A program made the translations under genes and the position numbers. A stretch of DNA of 64,000 nucleotides from Chrysogorgia sp. JL179-B06. Taxonomy: Eukaryota > Cnidaria > Anthozoa > Scleralcyonacea > Chrysogorgiidae. Where the stretch lies: assembly GCA_035772405.1 (NCBI GenBank), contig JAYKKM010000495.1, positions 558,001 to 622,000 of the forward strand. Direction: 5' to 3'. Shown in pieces: positions 20,960 to 31,103 of this stretch. Positions within the stretch are counted from its first letter, which is position 1, and each line of letters opens with the position of its first letter. Below the pieces are notes generated by a model. The model ran no database searches and was not told the origin of the DNA. It saw nothing but the letters and a program-made list of their open reading frames with translations.

Positions 20960-21855
20960 TTATTCCAATGGACCTGAATCTGAGACTTTTTTGAATATCA
21001 TTATCTTGTAATCTGTTATAAATAGGGCTTCACTTTTGTAACTAATGTGTCATTTTGGTAAAGGAGCAGCTGGGTCCCGATACATTAAAAACTATAAGCA
21101 AATGTGTTCAGAGTTTTTTTTGAAGGTGCGGTATATAATGTTTATAAAGCTGAACAGAAGAAGATATATGCTGTAGAATCTGTTTATATATATATGCCCT
21201 GGCATTATACAACTTACTTCCAAAGGGGTTTTGAGTGGGAGAGATTATAAACGGTATGGAAAAATGTTTCAAAATGCATAACAGGCAAACTAACTGTTGG
21301 CACTTTTTTACTCAAGTTTTTGCTTAATAGACAATTAAGAAAAATGTAAGAACAGTAACAAATATTAACTAGAATTTATAATAATGTGAAAAATGATGCC
21401 CTGTATTATATATAGCAAAACCTGCTACACACGTTATGTAGCAGCCTCAAAATAATTGTCAGTAGTGAGATACAGAATGCTGCCATAACTTTTTATCTAT
21501 TATTTACTTTTATTCTCTGATTTTTTGTTATTTTTGGGCTTCTACCTTATATTAAATCAGAAGGTATTTTCTGTTAACAAACAGGGGGCCAATAACTAGG
21601 ATAAGCAGGATTGTATGGTATTTTGATTGGTAGGTTGATGTATACATCTCACTGACGTGTTAGGGGGAAATGTTAGGGATTGAACATGTGTCAGCTCACT
21701 TGCAATAATGCATTAAGCAGGTAAAGGGCATGTCATCCTGAATGGTGAAACAAGTACTGCTATAATTTAGATAATACATAATGTTGTGCTCTGTTGCATA
21801 GGCTAGCATTGTGTTAATTACTATTGGAATAAATATGACATGTGTTAATTATAAC
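20960..21855. other. No gene seen; AT-rich
   Basis: No open frame of note, RNA gene or clear repeat. A phrase near 21657-21690 (GTTAGGGGGAAATGTTAGGGATTGAAC) resembles one near 7067-7095 (GTGTCAGGGGAACATGTTGGGGATTAAAC), and both are followed by a similar sentence ending in TCATCCTGAAT, so a diverged dispersed repeat of about 100 bp is present at both places. Confidence 0.45.
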
Positions 21856-22286
21856 AAGACGCCCGCTAGGCGTTAACTTGGGCCACTTAATCACTGGACA
21901 AATTAGGGAGATATGGCGTGGATTTGGGCGGGGGGGTATGGGTATGCAATGGCGAAAGCTTACCTCGGCTTTGCAGCCCGAGGAATGAGGAAGAAAAATC
22001 AGGCGTCTACACGCAGGCTACCCCCTGCAGACGATAAACACTAAACACGGGCAATGCTTGTTTTTCTAATATCTGTTCGATTGAAGGTCTTCGTGTGTCA
22101 AAATTTATATAAAAACAACGGAAAGGTATACGAAACATATCTGTTACGAAATTACATCGGTTTAACGAACATAAAAGCATTAAATCATCGGGTAAACAAC
22201 GAATAGATCTTGAAGCCATGTCCTTTGATTTTAGAGGCGAGTCTCGCTTTAATCGCTAATATGCATTTTCTTATATAACATCTGAT

Positions 22287-22946
22287 CTTCACATTTTAAG
22301 TAGACGAAACCTACAGCGTTCGATTCGCCAGATTCAAGTGATCATTTCGATATAGAATTGATGTAAATCGGATAAAAACACAACATTTCATGATTAATAT
22401 TACGGAGTTTCACGGGATAAATGTCTACACAGTATAATAATATTTCCCTGCCCTTCGGCTGTCCTTTCCGTCTTCATGATTGATCTCTCATCTGTGTTTC
22501 TTTCATCTTCACATTTTAAGAAGACGAAACCTACAGCGTTCGATTCGCCAGATTCAAGTGATCATTTCGATATAGAATTGATGTAAATCGGATAAAAACA
22601 CAACATTTCATGATTAATATTACGGAGTTTCACGGGATAAATGTCAACACAGTATAATAATATTTCCCTGCCCTTCGACTGTCCTTTCCGTCTTCATGAT
22701 TGATCTCTCCTCTGTGTTTCTTTCATCTTCACATTTTAAGTAGACGAAACCTACAGCGTTCGATTCGCCAAATTCAAGTGATCATTTCGATATAGAATTG
22801 ATTTAAATCAGACAAAAACACAACATTTCATAATGATAAATATTACGGAGTTTCGCGGGATAAATGTTAACACAGCATAATAATATTTCCCTGTCTTTGG
22901 CTGTCCATTGTGTCATCATGATTGATCTCTCATCTGTGTTTCTTTC
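22287..22946 (+). repeat. Three tandem 220-bp units
   Basis: Unit starts CTTCACATTTTAAG at 22287, 22507 and 22727. Each contains CTACAGCGTTCGATTCGCCA, TTTCGATATAGAATTGAT, ATTACGGAGTTTC and ends near CTCTGTGTTTCTTTCAT. Units 1 and 2 are nearly identical and unit 3 is more diverged. Confidence 0.9.
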
Positions 22947-23260
22947 ATCTTGGAGAGAATCTTTGCAATGGTTTGCAGGTTTACAGGTCTCGGTAAACTT
23001 TCCAACTGCGATTCATTGTCAATAAAACGAAAGTCCGAAATCGCTTTGCCTTGCAACGACTATCTCTGTTATGTTGACGTTTCGTCCACGGTTCTCTCTT
23101 TAATCTCTCATCTGTGTTTCTCTCAGTCATCCAGTTATCTTGGAGAGAATCTTTGCATTAATTTGCGGGTTTACAGGTCTCGTAAATGCTTTTCAGACTG
23201 CGATTCATTGACAATAAAACTGGCCGAAATCGCTTTAATTCGCGCTATTTATACGCCCAC
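22947..23260 (+). repeat. Two further tandem units of about 195 bp
   Basis: TCTTGGAGAGAATCTTTGCA begins each unit (about 22949 and 23139), followed by TTTACAGGTCTCG and CTGCGATTCATTG. They share the CTCTCATCTGTGTTTCT junction word with the 220-bp units, so both arrays probably grew by recombination at that word. Confidence 0.75.
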
Positions 23261-23899
23261 GCAATAATTACATTCTCTCAACGTATAAAACGACGAACAT
23301 GACAAACATGACGAACACAGAAATCAAGCTAGCTGGATTTAAGACTTGTGCTCACCACAAGTGGCCCAAGTAATTATGATAGCAATTTAGAGGGTGGAGT
23401 AAAATATTTATCAATAATCTTATGCAGCTATATTTTATATTGCTATATATTGGTGTCTTACACAGCTATATATATTTCCTAGTGCTCGGACCGATGGTAG
23501 TATTAATACCAGAAGACTTAAAGTGTTTATATTATATAGAGTGAAAAATTCAGTTTGAAATAAACTCTCTTACTTGAAATAACTATAATTAATTATAAAG
23601 ATTGGCATTACTTCCATAATCTCACTTTGATCATTAGATATTAAGATTTGTTTGATATGTATATGCCCTCACTTTGACATTACGCTGCATAGTGACTTAT
23701 TGAAGAAGCCTGCATATATACAGTTTTTTGATTATGTAACAAAATTATGAAAGTGTGTATAGAAGAGCAGTTTTCTTCTTGTAGATCATATGTTTTAACT
23801 GTGATTAAGTTGTTGTAATTTCTTTTGCTTATCAAATCACAATTATTGGGAGTTCTCAAATTATAACAACAAATATTATTTTTACATTAGTTTGTAATC

Positions 23900-24480
23900 A
23901 AAATCGGGATTTTAAGTCCTTGTCAGCCAATGGACAAGGCGCAAGTGACTCAGCCACTCCGATGTTTGGGATGGCAATTTCGACTCCGCCGAAAATAGTT
24001 TTGCGAACCATTGCGTTGTCTCGGTGGCGAACACTTGTTTGCTTCAGTGAATCTGGATGTACTGGCATTTGCAGCCGAACTGTAATATGGTTATTCGGCT
24101 TAGGTTTACTGGACTGATTTATCGCGTTGTACCAGCAACTGCGTATTTGTTTCGACATTCCGTGTACTCAAAGATCTCGGTTTAGATGATTTGATAGAAG
24201 GCTTTGTTTTCAATGCCAAGCTTGGGTGATTTGAATTGATTGAGTTTTTAGTCGACTTTGAAGCTACATTATAATGTCTATTGTTGTTGAAGTACTGCAC
24301 AACTGATTTAGGAAATTAATTTGCTCAGCATTATGCAACTTCGTCTTGCAATCTTCCAATTCAACTTTAAGTGCTTCAACATTGTCAGTAAGCTCATTGT
24401 TCTCTTTTTCCAATCGATAATTAATTTCCGTGTTGTTGACTTCACTAACTTCCCATTATATGAACATGAACCAACTTGTT
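23900..24480 (-). pseudogene. Coiled-coil ORF, frameshifted, possibly LINE ORF1
   Basis: Reading leftward from about 24480, a helix-rich segment (NYRLEKENNELTDNVEALKV, then ELEDCKTKLHNAEQINFLN) shows heptad-like leucine spacing typical of a coiled coil. A frameshift near 24300 leads into a low-complexity Ser/Lys/Thr-rich stretch (KSTKNSINSNHPSLALKTK), then another frame at 24158-23898 (MVRKTIFGGVEIAIPNIG). A coiled coil followed by a basic linker would fit a LINE ORF1, but I cannot match it to a family. Confidence 0.35.
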
Positions 24481-24658
24481 GAATAACTTTCGTGTTAGAA
24501 CGAATACCACTTTGTATTTGTATTGTATTTAATAATATTTAACCAGGGAGCCTAACTCGCCAAAGCGATTTTCAGTAGGGCCCTGAAATATATCTAGATA
24601 CAATGAAATTTAAAAGTTAAAAAAATTTTAAAAGCTACAAAGCTAAAAATACAACAAT

Positions 24659-26318
24659 TTATATAAAGTTCTTAAGATGAGTTTTAAAAAGATGCAGCGA
24701 CTTGATTACTCTAATACTTATGTCCAAACTGTTCCACTCATTTGCTGCATGGTAAATAAACCTTTGTTTTCCCCAGTTAGTAAGTACACGGGGAAGATGC
24801 AAATTATTTAGACTACGAGTATTGTAATTATGAACAGAACTGTTTTTCATAAATGAAAAGTCAAAATAAATTCCTCCGTGCATGCATTTATGCATAGTTG
24901 TAAGGCGATGAAAACTTCTTCTGCCTGATAACGGCTTCCAATCTAAAGTTCTGAGCGCTTCAGTGACTGAACTTCGTGGTGGTAGATCGAACAATACTTT
25001 AGCAGCCTTATTCTGCAGGGTCTGCAGTTGATTAATTAGCGTTTCATTGTTTTTATCCCCCCAGACAATATCCCCATAGTCAAATAATGGGATAATTAGA
25101 CTGTTATAAATAGTTTGCCTGGCCTCTAATGGCAAAAGATACTTTTTATTCTCTTGATAACACCAATCCTTTGATTCACTTTCTTGCTCATGATGTCAAC
25201 ATGGTCAGTCCAAGACATGCTTTGTTGAATCGTAACACCCAAATATTTAAAAGATTCCGTTCTTTCTAACTGCTTTCCATGGACTTGAAGGGAGATATTT
25301 GATACATTTCTAAGCTTTTGTGGGCTCCCAAATACAATAAACTTACATTTAGATGAATTTAAAGTTAATAAATTTCCAGTAAACCATTCGGAAACTACTG
25401 CAAGGTCGGCATTTAACTTTTGTTCAAGGTCTTAGATGGATAGTACAATACCGTATCATCAGCATAGAAGGTAATATCACTATGGAGTTTGCATGTCGTT
25501 AAATTATTTATGTATACTAAGAAAAATAAGGGCCCCAATATACTCCCTTGAGGTACCCCTATGTTGATAGCAGCAACTGACGAGACAACATTACCAACGG
25601 CTGTAACTTGACTTCTATTCATTAGATACGATTCAAACCATTCAATCGAGTTGTTGTCAACACCAACTGATTTAAGCTTGCGAATCAGGATGAAATGATC
25701 AATTGTATCAAAAGCCTTAGAGATGTCCAGAAAAATGGCACCTGTCACGTAGCCGTTGTCCATGTTGTTTAATACATTGTCGGTGAAATGTGTAAGAGAA
25801 GTGCCAGTTGATAATTTCGGCCGAAAACCAAACTGTTTCGAAGTGATAAGATTGTTATCATTAAGATACGTATATAATTGTTCATGAACCGCTTCCTCCA
25901 GAATCTTGCTTAAAGTAGGTAGTACCGTTATAGGCCTATAGTTGTTAGCATCACACCGATCGCCATTCTTAAAAATTGCCGTGACCTTTCCAGTCTTCCA
26001 TATAGAGGGGAATGTACGAGTCGTCAATGAGCGATTGAAAAGATTAAGAAGGCTTTTAGAAATAACGGGTGCAGAGTCTTTCAATAAACGAGCACTTATC
26101 CTGTCGAGACCGATGGCTTTGTTTGTTTTCAGGAGTAAAAGTTGACTAACAACAAAATCCTCTGTTATTAGTTCAAATGCAAATGAGAGACCACAAGAAG
26201 AAACTGCAGAGATGTCTTCCCAAAAAGAAGTGAAATTTCTCAAACACGATTTAAGTTTACTGGCCAACTTGTTTCCTATGGTTGAGAAGTGATGATTGAG
26301 GGTGGAGGCTATAGATCT
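24659..26318 (-). pseudogene. Reverse transcriptase, 3' half, of the CR1-like LINE
   Basis: The frame at 26267-25413 carries the RT motifs in order: NYRPITVLPTLSKILEE, KQFGFRPKLSTGTSL, GAIFLDISKAFDTIDH, IGVPQGSILGPLFFL, and TFYADDTVLYYPS (YADD catalytic box). A frameshift near 25430 passes to a region encoding the thumb and then 25135-24659 (YNSLIIPLFDYGDIVWGD, KAAKVLFDLPPRS, NTRS). At its 5' side the frame LNHHFSTIGNKLAS continues to the hAT-like insertion at 26320. The reading frame resumes beyond the insertion at 29170 (GVTYCDQRS), confirming one interrupted ORF. Confidence 0.85.
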
Positions 26319-26917
26319 CCAGGGGCGGATCTAGAGTAAAATCTGACCGGTGCTCACCAATTTTATTAGTCCGTTGTGCGCCGCCCGGCGCACCTTTTCT
26401 AGGGGGGTCCGGGGGCATGCCCCCCCGGAAATTTTTTGAAAATTAAGGTCTTAAAATGGCATTTCCTGCTTATTTACGACAGTTTTGGAGTCTTTCTGAA
26501 TGGTAGATTTGTAGATACTTAAGACGCGTTTTTCCAGTTTACAAACTTCCAAGTGGTGGGAAAACTGCAGCCACAAAATATTGATTGCATCAAGCAGAAA
26601 CTGAGTAACAATACGCAAGCAAGTAACTAGTGTACATGTGGTTTCCAAGTACGCTTTTGGGTTACGGTCAATTATTAGCCAAGAAAGATCGACTAGTTTA
26701 TTAGTAAAATGTATTTCAGCCGCCATTTTGCGTCGAATCCAGCTGCTATTTTGCGTTGAAACCAGCCGCCATTTTTTTACATGTTTTAAATAGTTTTTTT
26801 TGTTCAAAACAAAAAAATCAATTTAATAAGCACCCTCCCAGAAGTAAAATCGTAACGACAACCAAAACCAACATAGTGTACAATACGATGGGGATGCCAA
26901 TGCAGTTTGAAATGTTT

Positions 26918-27205
26918 GACCACCAAACCAGCAAAATAGACTGTTAAAAATGTAGATAGATATGGAGGTTGACCAGCAAAATAGACAGTTAAAAATGTTT
27001 ATAGATGTGTAGGTTGACCACCAAACCAGCAAAATAGACAGTTAAAAATGTTTATAGATGTGTAGGTTGACCACCAAACCAGCAAAATAGACAGTTAAAA
27101 ATGTTTATAGATGTGTAGGTTGACCACCAAACCAGCAAAATAGACAGTTAAAAATGTTTATAGATGTGTAGGTTGACCACCAAACCAGCAAAATAGACAG
27201 TTCAA
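26918..27205. repeat. 53-bp minisatellite, about five copies
   Basis: GGTTGACCACCAAACCAGC starts at 27012, 27065, 27118 and 27171, a strict 53-bp period; partial and shortened copies precede at 26918-26990. The unit also holds AAAATAGACAGTTAAAAATG and TTTATAGATGTGTA. The four central copies are virtually identical. Confidence 0.92.
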
Positions 27206-27693
27206 ATGTTATGATAAATAATATAAATAAATCTTAGCTATGCTTACAAATGTAAGCCTATTTTTTAAGTAAACATTAGATTATTTATACTTTTATTTGA
27301 GCATATAATATATATAACCACTGTAATCATGCATTACAGAGCTACACGTCAATATAAATACAATGCATACAGGTGCTGCATGTAACACAATAAGATTGAA
27401 TAATTTGTTACATATGGCTACATGTACAGTAATTGACTTACCTAAACTAAAGGATATAATTTAATATGACTTAATCAACTAATTTGACAATATAGATAAT
27501 AAAATATACTGTAATTATGATTAAAGTATCTGGTTTTGATATTAATCTATCAGAGCATTAAGAATAATAGGTCAATCACTAAAATTGTATAGTTGAGTTC
27601 TTACACTTAAATTATGATATCAGCGATAAATTAATTATTTTTCAACTACCGTACAATATCATCATTATCAATATAAAGAAACACATCCCCAAC

Positions 27694-27836
27694 AAAAAAA
27701 GTCTATAGGCTTGCCTATAGGCATGTCTATAGGCAACCTATAAGATCCTATAGAGAACCTATAGGAAATTGGAACATTTTCTATAGGCGACCTATAATGA
27801 AACCCCTATAGGCACCTATAGACTTTTTCTGTAAGG
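27694..27836. mobile_element. CCTATAGG-rich MITE, copy 1
   Basis: Ends AAAAAGTCTATAGGC and GCCTATAGAC... mirror each other (right end CACCTATAGACTTTTTCTG then TAAGGGA). Inside, the palindromic word CCTATAG/CTATAGG occurs about nine times. Related copies are at 44062-44170 and 45098-45229. Confidence 0.7.
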
Positions 27837-28654
27837 GATATTTGTATAATATGAGCACATTAATATTGAGATCACAGTAAGTCACATTAGAACATCGATC
27901 ATTGTATTTACATTTAGAAATATATATCAATTATTTAATACGAGTGCTTTAGCTGAATAGTGTTCAAGCAACTAAGTATTTTTAGTACTATTATTTCATA
28001 TTGTATTACATTGTATAAGAATATTACATCTGACTAAGGATATATTATTCAGTTTTATTCGATATTTGTTCAAATTGATAAATGTTTTTGTAAATAAGTA
28101 TAACGATGAAAAATACCTTATAAGCAACCAAACAGCAGTGCTACTCGACTAGTGTACAATTATAATTAATACTTGTCGAGTCGAATGGTTATGTATATTT
28201 AATTCATTCGATTAATAACTTGCACTAGACTAGGCTATTACTCAGCTCTTCGACTTCGTAACAATTGTGTTATCCCTAATGAACATGTTACATAATTTAC
28301 ATTAAAACACTATTAGATATGTATATATTAATATATGCATGGCATTTATAAGTACATGTACATACCTTACTGGGCAGCGTTGATCAGACCGCAACTTCTG
28401 GCTCTTGGACATTTGCATATACATGTAAACAAACAGATAAATCGCGCTTCACTCGATTTTTTCCCTCCAAAACCTTCCTTTTGCACTGCTTCCGCAAATA
28501 AACCAATTCCTGTTCACACGAATCGTCACTTTGACTGAGCAATCGAACTAGCTGACCAGTCGCTGTGACCAGCCATTTTTGTCGATAAAATGAAGAACTA
28601 TATTATTAGCCTGCTCGCAGCCTGGGAAGCGAGCAGGCTAGAGGCTAAATGTTA

Positions 28655-28870
28655 ACAATGGCACCGGTGAAATGCCTATATTTGGGAGCAGAGCACCGGT
28701 GAAATGCCTATATTTGGGAGAGGGCACCGGTGAAATGACTATATTTGGGACAAGGCCTGATCGGAACCGTGGCACCGGCCATTTCTACCGTGGCTCCGGC
28801 CATTTCTACCGTGGCCCCGGCCATTTTTAACAGTGGCACCGGCATTTATGACCGTGGCTCCGGGTTCGCT
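28655..28870. repeat. Two short GC-rich repeat arrays near the hAT-like right end
   Basis: GCACCGGTGAAATG plus CTATATTTGGGA occurs three times at 28663-28755. It is followed by five units of the type ACCGTGGC-x2-CGGCCATTT at 28777-28865. Both arrays share ACCGG/CCGG words and the terminal hairpin at 29121, so they look like subterminal repeats of the hAT-like element, where transposases typically bind. Confidence 0.65.
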
Positions 28871-29507
28871 GAACTGTCGGTATCACACTCGACATCACCT
28901 CGGCCTTCGCAGCTGCCCGGAGGCGATTGCGGGCTCATTTAGACCGTAAATATTGCTTTCCGCGGCGCTAGCAATTGGCTAGTGATGCTTATAACTTTCT
29001 CGAAATAAATGATTTCGAGAATTCATCAACGTGTTTAACATTATTATTATCATTATTATTATTATTATTAAATTATAACCAAGTAGTAATTAGTTTTAAT
29101 TATTTAATTAGGAAAATCTGACCGTGGCTTTAGCCACGGTGGCACCCCTCTGGATCCGCCCCTGGATCTCTGATCACAATAAGTAACGCCATCTGTCTCA
29201 ATACAGGTTATTGGACTGTTCTGATTTCTTGACATCACTTCATTGAGCGTTTTCCATAAAGCGCTTGTTATTCTTGAGCGTTTTCCATAAAGCGCTAGTT
29301 ATTCTTGTTTTCCCGAATAATCCTTGAGTAATATTCGGCTTTATATTTTTTGATCTCTTTGTTTTACAAGATTTTTAAACTTTCTAAACAAAACCCAATG
29401 TCGAGGTGATTGAGATTTTGACAGCTTTCTTATGATAATAGTCTCGTTTTTGCATAATTTCGGACAAGGATGCAGTCATCCAAGGAAAATTAGTGCCTTT
29501 ATTCTTG

Positions 29508-30164
29508 CTACATCAGAAAATAGCTTGTTCCAAACAGAAACAGCAGAATGAATAACCGTTTCATTTTCCACAAGACCCCAATCGACCTTTCCAAATCTTG
29601 AAGGAAATCACTTTTCTGGTAATGCTTATAAGAGCGATATTCAATAGTTCTCCCAGGCGCTTTCCTCACACCGGCTTTTATAACACAGAAAATCATTGAG
29701 TGGTCACTGAGAGCCAAAGGAATAACACCATGATCGTTTATGCGATGACTTGTATTTGAAAATATCAGATCGATCAAGGTAGACAAGTTCTCGGTAACTC
29801 TTGTTGGCTTATCAATAAGTTGATCAAGGTTGTGGCAATTTGACATTCTAAGTAACTTACGCTTCGATGATTTGTCAGAGTTCACACAGGAATTCAAAAC
29901 ATTTACATTAAATCACCCAGTAAAAGTAACTCATCTCCATCAATAACATTAAGTAATGAAGAATTTAAATCCTCAATAAAAATATCCAAGGATACATCTG
30001 GTACTGCTCTGTAAATATTCCGTATTCTTAAAACCCTGATAATTTGTAATGTCCTTCGTGGATAAAGGTAAACCTGTAGGTCCTGGATTGGGAGAAACAT
30101 CATTTGCAAGACAAACCAGCAGTAAGGCTGTAGCAGATTTATGAGCGAAGCAACAGTCTGCCAT
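29508..30164 (-). pseudogene. LINE leader with 2A-like motif and truncated endonuclease
   Basis: From ATG 30164 (minus) the product begins MADCCFAHKSATALLLVCLA and continues NDVSPNPGPTG, a hydrophobic stretch followed by D-V-x-x-N-P-G-P. That is the 2A ribosome-skipping pattern except for Ser in place of Glu. Directly after, only the tail of an APE-type endonuclease remains (DVSLDIFIEDLN, ELLLLGD, then NLSTLIDLIFSNTSHRI and LALSDHSMIF), so roughly 150-200 residues of the usual domain are deleted. Frameshifts occur at about 30040, 29900 and 29590. The SDH motif of the endonuclease is retained. Confidence 0.65.
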
Positions 30165-30418
30165 AAATATCTCCCTTGATAATGCATGTTCGCTTTTAGG
30201 CGATTTGCATTCGACAGGCCCAAATCGTCTATATACAAGCGATTTACATCATTTGAGACATAAAACATATCAGCAACGAAAAACTTTGAAGACATATAAA
30301 AAAGCAGTAAAAGGCAGAATTGTCTGGAACTAAGACAATAGCCGCCAACTTGAATCATTTCCAATCACCATATCCAACTTTATGCCCTCGACTTAAGTCG
30401 ATAGTTCGCTATAATTAA

Positions 30419-31060
30419 TTATTCGATGAATAATAGGTCTACAGTTTGAATACCAATATCACTCGTTTTTTTCTCATTGGGGCTTATAGTAGTAGCATAG
30501 TTTACTAAAGAAGCCACAATGTCATAGAGTTTATTCGTTGTTGTTAAGTTCGATATCCAACTTAAGTTCGGCCATTTGCGCCGAGAGTCGATCACATGGT
30601 CTTTGTCCATCGATGTGACAGTTGTTGTTATAATTTGGCGTAGAGGCATCCAGGTCGCAGCCATTATTTTGATCATTCGCTATTTTTGTTTTTAAGTACG
30701 TTAATTACCTGATCTTTTACTGTGTTTCCCAACTGGCCTTGAAGCAACAGCGATTTCTTATTCTCATACCACGTAATGGTTATTTCGTGTCATTTCGAAA
30801 CGATTTTGCACTACCGCCAGGCCAGCTCCACCAAATAAACTGAGCACAAGGAGTTTTAAACTCTCCAGATTGCCCAGCCATTTTACTTTCCCATCTGCTT
30901 TGTATTCTAGGTACTCTTTGTACTCTTTCAGTATATTAAAGAAAACGTATTGTAGAGTTTCCTTAGACCTACCAGAAGCACAACCTTTCGCCAATTTACG
31001 GTTAGAAAACTCTAGGTTGTTTCGAAAAAATAAGATCATATCCTGTGCCATTGGCAAGAT
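30419..31060 (-). pseudogene. ORF1-like region of the CR1-like LINE
   Basis: The segment 31057-30764 encodes KVKWLGNLESLKLLVLSLFG and then a basic tract; after a frameshift near 30770 it reads ITWYENKKSLLLQGQLGN and VKDQVINVLKN to a stop. The WLG-x-L-x-SLK ... TWY-x4-LL-x-QG pattern is one I associate with multicopy ORF1-type proteins of cnidarian and sponge LINEs. The 30676-30419 stretch is acidic and hydrophilic in one of its frames (NNNCHIDGQRP, AELKLDIELN). Function is presumably RNA binding, by position only. Confidence 0.45.
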
Positions 31061-31103
31061 TGGAAGAGGGACTTCGTCGTTGATGGTCTACTGCATTCAT
31101 TAA

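Larger units (their letters stand above)
21876..23371. mobile_element. Tandem-repeat-bearing element with 13-bp inverted ends
   Basis: ACTTGGGCCACTT at 21876-21888 is mirrored by AAGTGGCCCAAGT at 23359-23371. Just outside the left end lies a small hairpin (ACGCC-CGCTA-GGCGT). The interior holds three 220-bp units and then two units of about 200 bp. No transposase is visible. The architecture (short inverted ends around a tandem array) recalls repeat-carrying non-autonomous elements, but class is not assigned. Confidence 0.5.
26320..29164. mobile_element. 2.85-kb hAT-like DNA element inserted in the LINE
   Basis: Left end CAGGGGCGGATCTAGAG (26320) and right end CTCTGGATCCGCCCCTG (to 29164) are inverted repeats of the widespread CAGGGGCGGATCC type that I associate with hAT non-autonomous elements. 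GATCTC flanks both sides (26314-26319 and 29165-29170), a direct target duplication of at least 6 bp. Subterminal palindromes are present on both sides (CCGGGGGCATGCCCCCCCGG near 26411; ACCGTGGC-TTTA-GCCACGGT near 29121). No transposase is convincing; the 118-codon frame at 26451-26807 is unsupported. The interior has several repeat arrays listed separately. Confidence 0.8.
24530..31103 (-). mobile_element. CR1-like non-LTR retrotransposon, decayed and interrupted
   Basis: In 5'-to-3' order on the minus strand: an ORF1-like domain (31057-30419), a leader with a 2A-like motif (about 30164-30060), a shortened endonuclease (29990-29508), the RT (29250-25413, split by an insertion at 26320-29164), and the C-terminal region (25135-24659). 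The 3' end near 24530 has a hairpin-type tail followed by TTAAATA-like sequence (GGCCCTACTGAAAATCGC; GGCGAGTTAGGCTCCCTGG), the style of end seen on CR1/L2-group elements and also at 49910-49990 and 58740-58825. Several frameshifts make it inactive. Confidence 0.8.

Noticed and set aside
26451..26807. 118-codon minus-strand frame as transposase of the hAT-like element
   Set aside because: No dimerisation or catalytic motif of hAT transposases is visible, and the frame includes repeat-derived ATTTTGCG-type sequence; it looks like a chance open frame.
27012..27205. CRISPR-like array (regular 53-bp repeats)
   Set aside because: Units are contiguous with no unique spacers and the DNA is eukaryotic; it is a minisatellite.
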